64,000 nt of DNA, taken from Labia minor. Taxonomy: Eukaryota; Arthropoda; Insecta; Dermaptera; Spongiphoridae. Of this stretch, positions 1-11,507 are shown piece by piece; the stretch's first letter is position 1, and every line of letters begins with the position of its first letter. The translations under genes were made by a program, and so were the position numbers. The notes beneath the pieces were generated by a model. It saw nothing but the letters and a program-made list of their open reading frames with translations. It made no database searches and was not told the DNA's origin. The stretch spans positions 42,571,296 to 42,635,295 of the forward strand of contig OY720346.1 of the NCBI GenBank assembly GCA_963082975.1. The letters run 5' to 3'.

Positions 1-471
1 GGGTATAGAATGGAGATGGGGATTGAATAGAGATTGGTGTGAGTGAATGTTGTAGATGGAGGTGGGTGGGTGGTTGGTGTATTGTAAATGTCACGTTATC
101 CACTCCCTAAAGAGGTTACGATAAATGAATCTATTGGAAAAAGATGTCGCTACTGTCAAAGGGTAGGAGGTGGGGGATGGACCAATTTCCTCATAGGTCA
201 TCCATCAAATTTATATATAATACAAGAGATACTTGTATTATATATCGTATATAATCAATATCTATTATAAAGTAAAAGAGAATAATATATTATTTAAAAA
301 GTATAAGATTTATTTCTTATAAATAATAGAAGAGTATTTATTGTTTTTTTTACATTTATTTATTTATATATTTAGAGTTGAACAGTTATTCAGTTGGAAA
401 AATTACATATCATATATTTTATTTATATCTATCTATTTACATATCTATATACTCATATACTATATATACTA
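1..471. other. AT-rich sequence, no gene seen
   Basis: The first 80 bases are G/T-rich with short imperfect repeats of GAGAT and GGTGGGTGG. The rest is AT-rich and grades into (TATC)n and (TA)n sequence. Short open frames here show no codon structure or family resemblance. I see no gene or recognisable element. Confidence 0.6.
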
Positions 472-944
472 GGGCAAGTCAATAAGTTTTTGAATTTTCC
501 GTCTCTTAATTGAAATAGCAACTTTGTTCCACTCAACAGACAACCATCAGATGATTGGTGTCGAAATTTGAACCAGCTGTTTTTTCTTAGTTTTTGTTTG
601 ACATCCATTAATAGCAGAACCTTGTGATTTGAGAAGAAAATGAAAAAAGTGAATTTCCATGAAAATCCATGAATTGGAATAAGAATTGCTCCCTCATCCG
701 CCGTATTCTCCGGATTGAGCCTATTTCTTGTTTCCAAACCTCAAGAAATGACTCGGCGGAAAGAGATTTTGACTCCAACGATGTAATCATCTCACAAATA
801 CCTATTTTGATATACTTGACAAATCTTATTTTTTGGAAGAGATAAAAAATTTGGAGAAACGTTGGACGTTGAAGTGTATTGAGCTAAAAGGATAATTTTT
901 TATCCAAAAACCTATGTTTCATTCAAAAAGTCACGGGTTTATAT
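472..944 (+). pseudogene. Decayed mariner transposon, transposase C-terminal part
   Basis: The plus strand holds broken mariner transposase code. Around 655-720 it reads MKIHELE, a stop, then ELLPHPPYSPD, which is the block before and around the third catalytic aspartate of mariner transposases (usual form HPPYSPDLAPSD). Further downstream are remnants of the usual tail (LIFWKR...IWRNVG) with stops and frame changes. The left edge (AGGGCAAGTCAATAAGTTTTT) and the right edge (AAAAAGTCACGGGTT) resemble the ends of the copy at 32111-32567, which shares long stretches of the interior. The N-terminal helix-turn-helix half is missing. It is inactive. Confidence 0.7.
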
Positions 945-969
945 CTATATCTATATCTATATCTATATA

Positions 970-1008
<39 letters not shown>

Positions 1009-2394
1009 GTATATCGTATAATAATATCGTATATATAGTAGGGTTATTGAAATAAATATGGTCATTATAAATAGTCGCGAGTTATTAAAAATAATAATAA
1101 TGATCTTTTTTGGATAATGTATTAAATATTGGATAATAATGGAATTCAATAGTTTATATAAAAAATACCTAAAGAAATTTGATCATTTTGATTAATATGT
1201 CGTAATTTATTGAAACTTCTATTCTAATGTGATAAATTTAATATCATAAATTTGTTATAGTAGACTTCAGAAGAATTAAAAAAAGGCTTTCATGATTTAC
1301 GGATTTTATAATACTTATGTTTATGGATAATATCCAAGTAAAAAGGTGAGAATTTTGAAAAGATTTATTACATAAATCTTTAATTATTATGGCCCGACTT
1401 GTTATATTTTTCAAATCATTCATAATTAAAGAATTTTACCTGCAAATAAAATGGATAATTTAGATAAAATTGGTGACCTTTATTATCTATCATAGTTAAT
1501 CAATCAAATTAAATTAATTTAATAATTAATAATTATTGATTTGATGTATATGTTTTATTAATAATTAGTGGTTTATGTGTGTGAGATATAATATGTATAT
1601 AATAAAATACAAAAATTTATAAATATTAATATTAATATTTTAAATATTATAATTATTATTATAATTTTTACAATTATTATTTGTATTTATTACTTAAAAT
1701 ATTAAGATAATAGTTATTTTTTTCTTAAAATTTCACTTTGTTTATCTATTTATTTATTTTATTCTTCTTACACTTCTTTGAGATTTTTTTTCTCTTGCTT
1801 CTTTTCTGTGTTGATTTTTTCTTTCTATTTCTTTTTTTTTTAACTTAATCCAACATACACACTCCCAAACAAGGATTCCATCCATCCATCCTCCCATCCA
1901 TCTTCTTAAATGGACCCACCTCCTTCCACTTTACCATTGCATCAACCCTTTCTACACACACATTTCAAAACAAACCCATTTCAACGCAATAATTGACAAT
2001 TCTATTAACAAAAAAAAAAAAAAAAACGAAAAAACAAACAAACAAACATCAACAACAATAAATATATATATAAAAGTATTATGATTCAAATATCTCATTA
2101 TTCTCATTATAATATTACTCCAAATATTATATTAGCATTCTTTTTAATAACCCACTTAATAATTTGAATCAATTTAATTCAAATACTAATATATTAATTT
2201 GTGAATTTATATTATAATACATTAAATTATATCATGATTAAAAAAACTATTATGAATGTATATCTTGTTTATATTAGTATAATACGTATCTTTTTGGAAA
2301 GAATGCTATTGCATCTAAACCTGTAATTAAATTTGCAATTTATCAATAAATAATAATAATCTATTATAAAATTAAAAAATAAATTTAATATTTT
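945..2394. other. AT-rich sequence with (ATCTAT)n/(AT)n tract
   Basis: A (TATCTA)n and (AT)n microsatellite covers about 940-1013. The rest is AT-rich, with a pyrimidine-rich stretch at 1740-2010 (CCATCCATCC and an A run). No coding signal or element end is recognised. Confidence 0.6.
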
Positions 2395-2840
2395 CTATCT
2401 ATCTCTGAGGCTCTTCGGAACTCGAAAGTTCTTGTCCGCAGCAACCACACTTCTCCAAGTGTCCCTATTCTGAGCCACAACCCTCCAATCCCTATCCTCT
2501 CCCATTTCTCTCACGTCCCTTCCTACATTATCCACCCACCGCGTCCTTGGTCTTCTAAGCGGGCGTTTCCCAGCAGTCTCCGACAATATATTTTCGCCAT
2601 TCTTTCCTCTCCCCTGCCCCTCGTAGCTTTCTCGATTTTATAATTCTAACTATATCTGGAGATGCATAGAGGTCATGCAATTCCTCGTTTTGCAGCCTCC
2701 ATCATTCCCCGGTGACCTCATCTTTCTTTGGCCCATAAATACTTCGCAGAATCCTATTCTCAGATACTCTAAATCTACTCTCCTCACTTAAGGTCATAGA
2801 CCATGCCTCACACCCATATGATACAACCGGTAAAATAATT
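2395..2840 (-). mobile_element. LINE 3' end (copy L1), C-terminal tail of pol
   Basis: On the minus strand 2586-2395 encodes the tail of an APE-type LINE polyprotein, with motif GKRPLRRPRTRWVDNV followed by DVREMGEDRDW and NRDTWRSVV. This conserved segment ends many LINE pol proteins. The copy ends at a short (GATA)n tail on its coding strand (2394-2404). Sequence upstream on the minus strand (to about 2840) matches the same region of the copies at 38.6-39.7 and 51.0-52.1 kb. It is strongly 5' truncated. At least seven copies of this family are present in the window. The clade (RTE, Nimb or CR1-like) is not resolved. Confidence 0.75.
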
Positions 2841-2940
2841 GTTTTATATATTTTAAAATGTAATATTTTAATTTTTTTATATTTAATTATATTGATTTTT
2901 CAATGGTAATTGTCTAGTCATGGATTTGTATAAAACTTTG

Positions 2941-3360
2941 CTAGTGGATTCCTTTTTTAATTTCAAAGAAACTTTTTTTATGCAATATTTTTCGGTCTTT
3001 TCTATTTTACCACATACAATTTTTTTAAGTTTGACAGATTGGATGGTTATGAACGTCGAAATGTGCAGCCATTAATGTCTTATTGACTAATTCACTAATT
3101 ATTCACTTATTCACTAATTTTTTATGTTTTTCGGTTCAGATCGAATATAGGAAAATTATTTAATTTTTCAATTTTTCTAAATTCAATCCGAACCAATTAG
3201 TGCCAGCCTTCGGATGGTCAAATGAAGAAAACATGGTAGCTAAATAGAATGTCAATGGATTTATATACAAATTTTAAAAATGTTTATCTTCTAAACTAAA
3301 GGCGACCCGAAAAAATTGCTTAAAGAAAGTTTCTTTGGAATTAAGAAAGGAATCCACTGG
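2941..3360. mobile_element. Foldback/MITE with ~57-bp terminal inverted repeats
   Basis: The segment 2943-2999 (AGTGGATTCCTTTTTTAATT...) is repeated as the reverse complement at 3302-3358 (...AATTAAGAAAGGAATCCACT) with only scattered mismatches. Between the arms lies a smaller inverted repeat near 3132-3200 (TTTCGGTTCAGATCGAAT / TTCAATCCGAACC). It has no coding capacity. I could not find a convincing target-site duplication, so the superfamily is unknown. Confidence 0.65.
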
Positions 3361-3626
3361 TAAATTACCCAATATTAAATATATATATATATTATCTTAT
3401 TTCTTGTTTTATTGAGTTTGAATTTTTTTAATTAGTCTGAAGGTGTAAGTGAAACTTTTCTTTTGAAATAAAACTAATTTATTATCATTCTTGACAATAG
3501 GGTATATACTAGTGCTAGAACTAGTGAAGAGAGTGTGGCGATAATTTTAAAACAAATATAACATTCCATTTATTTCACACACACACACACACACACACAA
3601 CATTAATAAATTAATATAATTTAAAT

Positions 3627-4400
3627 CAGGGATTCCCAAGTAGACCTCTTGGGAGTTTATGGAGCTTTGAATAGAATCTACAGAACCCCTGAATGGACTA
3701 TTGGGGGTGGATGGTGAAATTTTCTCTTTCAATTACTATAAAAAAGTATATGATTTCTTTATGAAATAAAAACTAAATAAAAAAGTAAATATAAATTGCC
3801 AACGGGTCCTGTTAGTCCCCATAGGAGTTTTATTTATTAATGTTATATTTATTACACTTTTATATATTTATCGGTTTAATCGTTCATGTTTTAAGGTATT
3901 TTTTAGGGAATTTCCCATTGGAATTTTCGTTTTAAATTTTCAATCTAAATAAAATACCATTTAACTTAAATATTTTTTTTTTTTGATTGGGTTAAATTTT
4001 TTGTGAATTAATATTTTCCGACAATTTTTATATAATAAAATATTTGATAATATTTATTAGTTATATAATCGTATGTGAAAGTTGGGAAATTTATTATTGA
4101 TCAAAATTTGAACCTAGAAAAAATATCAGCCTCTAAGGTCATATTAATTTTTTCAATTAGAAACGGTTATGAAATTATTAATTTTTTTAAATAGTATTGT
4201 TTGATATTATTATATAATATTAGCTGTACTACTACTACTTCTAATTTAATAGAAATGTTTACTTTTTGTAAAATTGTTAAAAATATACTTTATTAAATGT
4301 GCATAGTTTAATTTTAAACTTTATTAAGATACTTATACTGCATCAAAAAAATAGGGGTTTATTAAACAAGAAAGTTTAATAGGGATCGACGTAGAAAAAG
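3627..4400 (-). mobile_element. Non-autonomous hAT-like element, copy 1
   Basis: It begins CAGGGATTCCCAAG, a typical hAT terminus. It shows long collinear similarity, reverse-complemented, to the element at 58902-59552. Shared blocks include ATAAAAACTAAATAAAAAAGTAAAT, TTATTACACTTTTATA, ATGTTTTAAGGTATTTTTTA, TTTAAATTTTCAATCTAAAT and ATAGGGGT(T/C)TATTAAAC. About 100 bases near 4040-4145 are not in the other copy and may be an insertion. The far end is degraded and no clean duplication is seen. No transposase is encoded. Confidence 0.6.
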
Positions 4401-4714
4401 TTATTTTAATGGTAACATTTATATTATTCTTTCAATAATGTATTTTATTTCAAGTTTTTATTAACAAATTTTTTTACAACCAAAAATGTTTTTGTATTAT
4501 TTTATTATTAATATATTAGAGTGGAGACACTATAATTATCTATATATATATATATATATATATAAGGGAGGTGAAGTAAAATTAATTTAGGAAACCTCTC
4601 CTCTAGATTAACTAACTCTTTTTGGCATGAATTATAAAATTTAAAATTGAAAGATAACACAAACAATTTATTGAGAAAAATATTTATTGTTTATTTAATT
4701 TAATTTTTATCTTA

Positions 4715-5290
4715 TCTTATTATACTAGCTAAAATTGTATATATATGGTATATATATTTGTATTTTTGAAACATTAAAGCACTCTAAGGATTTTTTTTAA
4801 ATTCACTCCATAGATATTATTTATAAAGAAAAATCGATCTGTATTGGTTTCACCCACGAGAAAATTATTGTTGTTAGCTTGTTATTAATTTAATATAGGA
4901 ATTTGAATAATAAAAAAATGGCGCCGGGCAACGTCGGGCAGCGCTACCTTAAATACAACATATTTTAAATAAAATAAAATTAAAAAAAATATTTAATAAT
5001 AATAATATTTTGTAATCAAATTACGAAATATATATTATGTTATATCCACAAGCCATACTTTTCTGACTTTTAGTGCATTAATACATACATTTAAGGGCTG
5101 TATGTTTTATGACTATTTTTTTTTCATTTATGTTCTTTTAAATTATTTGAAATTGCTTCATATATTTTGTCGTTTATTTATTTTAATTAATAATCTTGAT
5201 CTTAAATATTCATAGTTCATAAGGAATAATTTTTTTTAAAGTCCCGGTGAGCAGCTCGTCGAACCAGGTACTTATTTATAAAAACAATAT
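4715..5290 (+). repeat. Interspersed repeat family X, copy 1
   Basis: This copy starts with TCTTATTATACTAGCTAAAATTG, followed by (TA)n and a block ending in TTTATAAAGAAAAATCGATC. It then has a G+C patch GCGCCGGGCAACGTCGGGCAGC and ends near CCCGGTGAGCAGC. The same order of blocks occurs at 12690-13085 (minus), 26318-26972 (plus) and 53767-54455 (minus), with fragments at 29985-30115 and 41555-41700. The family is non-coding and its class is unknown. Confidence 0.55.
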
Positions 5291-5563
5291 TTTTAAATCA
5301 TTCGTTTATAGGTTTATACAACACCTGAGGTCATCTATGATACTAATATTATTCTTGTTATTGGAAAATTAAATTAAGATTTATGAAATAAATTGGTTAA
5401 AAATTGATATTCCAGATTTGAATTTTAGAAAAATCAGGCCCCGTTTGTAAATATAATAATTTTATCTTATGAAGAAATACTTTAAATAAATAAAAGAAAT
5501 ATTGATATTGTTTTTTTTAATTTATTTTTTTATTTCCAATATATATATTATCAGATTTATATA

Positions 5564-5773
5564 TATCCGGGATATAATCACGTATTTTTATGAGATTGTT
5601 TTCTCGACGTTTCGGCACTCATCCTATCAACCCAAAATTCCGATATCGACTCTTGGTCACACAGAATAAGACCCAGAATCCCTACATAAATAACCTCTTG
5701 AAAATGGCGCCAAAATGGGTGCCGAAACGTCGAGAAAACAATCTCACAAAAAACGTGATTATATTCCGGATAA
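5564..5773 (+). repeat. Penelope-like terminal repeat with long inverted arms
   Basis: Arms TATCCGGGATATAATCACG...AGATTGTTTTCTCGACG and CGTCGAGAAAACAATCT...CGTGATTATATTCCGGATA form an imperfect inverted repeat of about 55 bp. Just inside the right arm is CTTGAAAATGGCGCC...GGTGCCGAAACGTCG, a motif seen at four other places here. A collinear relative lies on the minus strand at 25560-25790. Motifs of this form occur in terminal repeats of Penelope-like elements, where hammerhead ribozymes are known. That assignment is inference. Confidence 0.5.
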
Positions 5774-6785
5774 ATCTAATAATAATAATAACATTCACGG
5801 AAATTTAAACCAACATATATATAATATATATATATATATATAAAACTTATTTTAGATTACACTTAGATAGTTTAATATAAATCGCCATATATATGTACAT
5901 ATATATTTAAAAAAAAAATACTTTTATGGTATACATATGAATTTTATAATATATTTATAGGTATAGGTAATAGGAGGTGGAACATTAAGAGGGTAAGGAA
6001 TGAAGAAGGGGAGGCGATGATAATCATAATTAATTAATTTTAAAATTATTCTCTCATTTTATTAATTTGTATTTATAAATATTTTGATAAAAAATATGAA
6101 AATCAAATTGTAAGAGATAAATTTATAGTGAAATGGAGAGAGAAAGAGGTGTGGATGAGGAAACATGCAAATCTAAATATATATATATATATATATTATA
6201 CATATAGATAAATAAAAATAAATCTGTTACGCGGTTATTTTTCTATCACCCTTGAGAGCAAATTCCTCTTCTCTTCCTTCAACGTCTTTAACATCCCATC
6301 CTCTCCAATCACCCCGCCCCATCCCTCCCTCCTCTTCTATCTTTCACATCCTCTACCTCCTCCTTTTACTTACGACGACGTCTTTTCCCTTTAAAAGCTT
6401 CTTCCAACCATCCAATATATCTCGATCAACCGAAGGTTTAAAGGAAACGGCTCAATCCAAGAGGAAACATTCAAATTATTCTATTCTCCAACCAACCTCC
6501 CTGCGCATCTTTTACACAATTTTTCATCTCCCTCTTTCCATTTACCTCTCCACTATTTATCTCTCTTCTTCTACCCTTATGAATATATATAAATAATTTT
6601 GAATTTATAAATTAGATTATATATTATTATTTATAAATCGAAAAAGAATACCTAAACATATTCTAAAATTACACAAAATAAGTAATTGATAAATTATTTA
6701 TTTATATATTATATATAATTTTAATTTTATATAATTTTAAATTATGTAAATAAATATTTTAATTAATGTTAATTATAGAATGTGT

Positions 6786-6819
<34 letters not shown>

Positions 6820-6886
6820 ATCAAAATACTTTATTTTAGCGAATTAATTATTATATGCTTCTCTCAATTTAATTTTTCATATTAAT
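5774..6886. other. AT-rich sequence with pyrimidine-rich block
   Basis: A C/T-rich block runs from about 6250 to 6560 and contains an open but compositionally biased frame, which I do not accept as a gene. A (TAA)n run lies near 6788-6818. No other element is recognised. Confidence 0.6.
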
Positions 6887-7699
6887 CTGGCGAGATAGTA
6901 TTGCCATCATGAAAATTTTCAAAGTCAAGATTTTGATTTTTTTATACGTTTTGAAGGTACCTGAGTCATTTTCACTAAGGTTGAGAAAAATGTCTTTGAG
7001 TGTGTGTGTGTGTGTATGTAGACAGGATTTCGCAAAAACGGTTTGAACTAGAATAATGAAATTTGGTACACGGGCATTATTCCAAATTCGTTTTTTTCTA
7101 TCAACTTTTGAGAAACGTAACTCATTCAGAAGAGGACCATTGACTACCATGTTTTTTTCCTCTAAATCATAGGTTCCCAAACTTTTTTTCAGAGACATAT
7201 TGGGGACAAATCAAAAATGTGTCAAAAGCCATGTCGGAAAAACGATTTACCTTTTTTGTTTTTTATAGACATATTAAAAAAATCCATGTCGGGAAACATA
7301 TAGATCCCCGTGGACCTCTAGGCCTCCGTAGACCCCATTTTCATTTCATGGACCCCCAAATTTATTATTCGCTACCGTGGACCCCTGGGGGTTAAAAAAT
7401 AGACCACTTTGGGAACATATGGTCTAAACTGACAGTAATGATAAAGATATATGGTTGATAGTTTTACACATGATTAAAAATTGTATAAAACTGCTACATA
7501 TAGAATTTCAATTTTATTAAATCGCTGAAAGTACCGGAATTAAGTTTTTAAATTTAACGATGACTAGGAATCAAGCGCCAGCACAAATATTATTTATTAA
7601 TTTTAATTTATAATTTAATTAATTATATTTAATTTAAATATAATATATGTTAATTCATCCAATTCAAATTTGCAAGATAGTCGAGTGGAGACACTGCAG
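6887..7699 (+). mobile_element. HINE (non-autonomous Helentron), copy 1
   Basis: It is collinear with the copies at 17391-18026 and 23247-23866: GAGATAGTATTG near the 5' end, ACGTTTTGAAGGT, a (TG)n microsatellite at 6998-7016, CGGTTTGA(A/G)CTAGAAT, then the 3' end GATAGTCGAGTGGAGACACTGCAG. The 3' end carries the hairpin GAGTG-GAGA-CACTG (perfect as GAGTG/CACTC in the other copies). The first bases of the 5' end are altered. A hAT MITE (7168-7421) is inserted within it. It has no coding capacity. Confidence 0.7.
7168..7421. mobile_element. hAT MITE nested in HINE copy 1
   Basis: Its ends are CATAGGTTCCCAAAC and, reverse-complemented, CATATGTTCCCAAAG. Flanks are CTCTAAAT (7160-7167) and GTCTAAAC (7422-7429), an 8-bp duplication with two changes. 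The uninterrupted HINE copies read CTCTAAA at this spot, which confirms insertion. A truncated relative lies at about 50080-50409. It encodes nothing. Confidence 0.75.
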
Positions 7700-8511
7700 A
7701 TTTTTATATTATATTTTTATAGAATTATTATTTTAATTTAACTAAGGAAAGATGACATTCAAACACTCAATATTTTAAAGTATTTAATTAGATTTTATAT
7801 AAATATATATTGAGATTATACGTATAAATCTCATCCTATATAATTATATATATACTTATATAAATTTAATTTATAAAGAAAAATAAATATGTTTTAATTG
7901 CATTGTCATCATCATCCTTGTTCATCATCTCTCTTTGTTAAAATATTTTTTAATTAATTAATGTTCTATGACTTTTGGCAAATTGAAATTTCTTTTTCTT
8001 TTTTTTTTCATTTCTAAGTTCAATTTTCATTATAAAAAAAAGTAATTGAATTGAAAATCCAATGACACTCACACACACACATTTTTACAATTTTATCCAT
8101 CACTGGAATGCATAATAATAATAATAATAATAATGTGTCTGTGTGTGTGGATAGATGTGCAAACGTAAGCATAATCAGAAAAGATCGATCGTCTCGATTC
8201 ATCTTGAAGAGAGAGAGAGAGAGAGAGAAAGGAAAACTTCCCCCTCCACACCACTCTCTAAACCCCTCCTACCTTCTCATTCACTTTTCATGTATGTGTC
8301 TGTGTGTGTATGTGTGTCGCTAGAAAGTGAACCGTGAACCCCCACCGCACCCCACTATTCTCAAACCTTTCTCCCAACTACCCATTGAGGATGGATGGCT
8401 AATCCCCGAGAGATAAAGTGCTGCTGCCTAGCGGTGATAAAAATATCAACCCTTATCCTATTATTATTAATATTATTAGTATTAGGATTACTATACATAT
8501 ATTTCATAAAA

Positions 8512-8547
<36 letters not shown>

Positions 8548-8655
8548 GAAATTTCAATATATTGTAATTTATATGTATATATAATATAAAATAATTATAA
8601 ATTATAGAGATAATTAATATTTAAAAATCAATATTATATATATATATATATATTA
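7700..8655. other. AT-rich sequence with several microsatellites
   Basis: It contains (CA)n near 8067-8082, (AAT)n near 8113-8134, (GA)n at 8206-8229 and (TA)n near 8518-8542. A mixed-composition patch at 8320-8440 includes an ATG-led frame that runs into (ATT)n sequence. I do not treat it as a gene. Confidence 0.55.
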
Positions 8656-8868
8656 AGGTGACCAACCCTCCTCCATTTGTAACCTCTGTCCTCCTTTTGT
8701 AAGTGTCCTCCTAACTGTCCTTTTTGATATCTGTCCCGTTTTTTGAAATATTTAGGACATTTCGTACGTTTTCTGGACTAATCTTTTGAACATTTTCGAA
8801 TTTTTTTCAATTTTGTTTCCAAGGTAAAATGTCCCGATTTGCTGTTTTCAAAAAATGGCCACCTTATA
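8656..8868. mobile_element. Short MITE with AGGTGACCA/TGGCCACCT ends
   Basis: The left end TTAAGGTGACCA and right end TGGCCACCTTA are near-perfect inverted repeats. The interior is C/T-rich, with repeats of GTCCTCCT and a GACATTTCGTA block. A second, truncated copy at about 51618-51766 shares ATATTTAGGA(C/T)ATTTCGTA, a TTTTTTCAATTT block and the same right end (GGTCACCCTA). It is non-coding. The superfamily is not determined. Confidence 0.6.
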
Positions 8869-9959
8869 TATATATATATATATATATAATATTATATTCT
8901 ACTCCCAGTGATTCTAATTAAAACAAATCAGGATACAATTATAAACATGTTACCATTTACCAATCCTGTTTACGGGAATCCCATTTTAGTCTGTACATCT
9001 TTACTAAATATTGTTCATATATAAAATTAAATAACAGAACATTGTATGTTTTATTATTGTTGTTTTACAACTAAAAACAATAGAGTTTAAAGTTTCATTT
9101 ATCTCTTTTTTTATAAATAATATATATAATATATATCTTTGTTCTTTATTCTAAATTTACGTGTTAATCTTATACTTCTTCTTCATCTTATTATTATTAT
9201 TATGAAAAGTTTTAAAATGATATATTTGTTAAGTTTGCTCGGGTTTTTATTGTTTAATTTGATGTTAATGCAACTGATAAAGAGAAATTTCTTCTTTTCC
9301 TCTTTTTTTTTTAATAAAATACATTGATAAAAGGGATGGGATTTAAGGGGTGGATAAGAGCAGAGTGTTAAATAAATATCAGATTCATTGATCGATTGAT
9401 TCATTCATTGATGGATTCATGAATTTGAATTAGCTAGCACACACACACACACATTTAAAAAGAAATAAAGAAGAGGGTTTTAAGTTTTAAAGTGTGTTGG
9501 TTGATGGTGAATTTGCACATCCAAGGATTGGTATCAGTGACAATGACGACGACGACAAAGATACGGGGAGAGGATAAAAAATACGATAGATTGATCGTTT
9601 TCACAGCAAAACGTTTAAGAAAGAAAAAAAATCTTCTGTGGTTATCGAATCAAAGAGAAAAAAAATCATATATAAAGGGTTTTTCTATTTGCATGGGTTC
9701 GTGACGGTCATGTAGTTTTGGTTAGTTTAGTTAGTTTAATCTGTTGTTTATTAATCAGTCACTGTTGCCAAGTCACCATATCAAGTTACACAGTTGAGCA
9801 GCACGTCCAAATCAAAAAACTCTAAATTCAAAATAAGTATGTGTTAGTATAAACGTTCCCACAAATAATCTTTATAGCAATGAAACGTATTTTTTTACGA
9901 CGACGCCCACTAATATGAGGTCCACCAGGAAGCAATGCATCGACAAAAAAAAAAATATA
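8869..9959. other. AT-rich sequence, no element recognised
   Basis: Microsatellites (TA)n near 8867-8889 and (CA)n near 9440-9453 are present. A purine-rich block with GACGACGACGAC occurs at about 9545-9560. Nothing resembling an exon with both splice sites was found. Confidence 0.55.
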
Positions 9960-10400
9960 TCTTTTGCTGATTTTAGACAACGTCGTCATTGGATCATTCA
10001 TTTTTGAAAACCACGATGGTGATGCAATCACCTTCAACTACGAGCCTTACAGATTTCAGATTTAAGAAACTGAATGATTTGAGTTTAGACGACATGTACT
10101 TCTAGCAGAATGACTACATGACTATACGATGCACATTTTGCATGAACGATTTGTGGGTATGGTTAACTCTCTCAGAGGTGACGTTCATTGGCCACCAAGA
10201 TTTAATAGCGTTAGGTTTTTTGTTGGATTCTCTGAAGTCGCAGGCCTAAGCCAATAAACCGCAATCGAACGAAGCCCTTAAAGTTAACATAACCCAATCA
10301 TTGATCAAACTCAGTCGGTGTTATTCGGAAAAGTGGACCACTCGGATTCGAGTCACCTAAGGCATAATGGTTTAAATAAACCGCACTTTTAAAAACTAAC
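9960..10400 (+). pseudogene. Decayed mariner transposase (DD37E-like)
   Basis: Translated fragments in shifting frames match the mariner type found nearly complete at 50466-53516. The series is HDGDAIT, EPYRFQI, LNDLSLDDMYF, then GDVHWPP-like and DLIA remnants, LKSQA, ANKPQSNEALKVNITQSL and WTTRIRVT. These correspond in order to the blocks after the first catalytic residue, the second catalytic aspartate region (WFQQDGATCHT in intact members) and the C-terminus. Stops and frameshifts are frequent. It is non-functional. Confidence 0.65.
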
Positions 10401-11507
10401 CTCTATAATATATATATAGAAGAGATAGGCGCCACAGGGTGTGAGGTTATCATAGCTGGCTCACATTCCCGTGGCAAGAGAATTTCTATTTATAGGTAAT
10501 ATAATATCCGGGATCAAGATTGGGATAACGCCTCCGATCAAGAAAATTAAGATAAAGGTTGATAGGACCCCTTCTACTAATCATAGGACACTTAATTGAT
10601 ATAACCGACTTGATAAGCGTTATCCTTGCGTAGGAGTTACAAAAATCAGAGGTTTTTTTTTATATATAGAAGAGAGGAAAGGAATTTGAAAATTGCTCAG
10701 TCTTAAATATTTTCAAGTTCACTAGCTCCGTTTATATAAAATAATACAAATGAATAATTATTTAAAAAGAAAAATAATATAGAAAGAAAGAAAACGGAAG
10801 CGGAAAGCAATTTTCAAATCTATCAAATATTTTCTCTTTCTTCTTCATTTCTCCATTTGTATATATATATTCTTTTTCTCTCTTTTTAAATATATACATA
10901 TATATTCATCTTTCTCTCTCTTATTTGCCCTTGCCCTATATTCTTCTTCACCCCCAACTCGCTTCCTACCGTCATCCACATCTATCTTCATTTCATATCT
11001 CTCTTTTCAATATTTAATTATATACTTTTATATATACATGTATATATAATCTCTTTAAATAAAAAAAAAATACAAAAAAAGAATAAAAAGCGTACGAAAT
11101 TTTATTAAAAAAAAATATATACCTACGTAAAACCATCCACTAAGTTTTTTGATGAATTCCATTTTTTAAGAAAAAAATAATATTAATAAGAAATAAATAA
11201 AATCTTTTGTTTCTTATTTTTATTTCAAGTGGAAAGTATATTTTAATTTAAATTAATTTTTTTTTGTCTATATATACAAAATCTTACTGACTTTCAAGTG
11301 TAGTTTACTTTTTAGTTGAATAAAGAATTTAGAGTAATATTTAAAGAATTAAAAGTTGAAAATTAACTAAATAATAATAAAATGTCTAGCAAAGGTGGTT
11401 TAAATGAGTCTTAAAAAATCACTTGAATTAAATTCCGATCACACAGAAAGCGATCTGTTGTTGAGGTAGTTGAAACCGTTGCGACAGAACGTCTTCTAGG
11501 TATATCC
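10401..11507. other. AT-rich sequence with a mixed-composition patch
   Basis: The patch at 10430-10660 (GCGCCACAGGGTGTGAGG..., CCGGGATCAAGATTGGG...) is less AT-rich than its surroundings. It has loose similarity to 24700-24910, so it may be an old repeat. The segment 10780-11010 is pyrimidine-rich. No gene is seen. Confidence 0.5.

Noticed and set aside
6252-6596. 114-codon open frame
   Set aside because: It lies in a pyrimidine-rich low-complexity block; the Ser/Pro/Leu/Thr-rich translation follows from base bias alone.
8395-8589. ATG-led frame with MANPREIKCCC followed by a hydrophobic stretch
   Set aside because: The hydrophobic part is translated (ATT)n/(TTA)n and (TA)n microsatellite, there is no clear donor site, and no family resemblance was seen.
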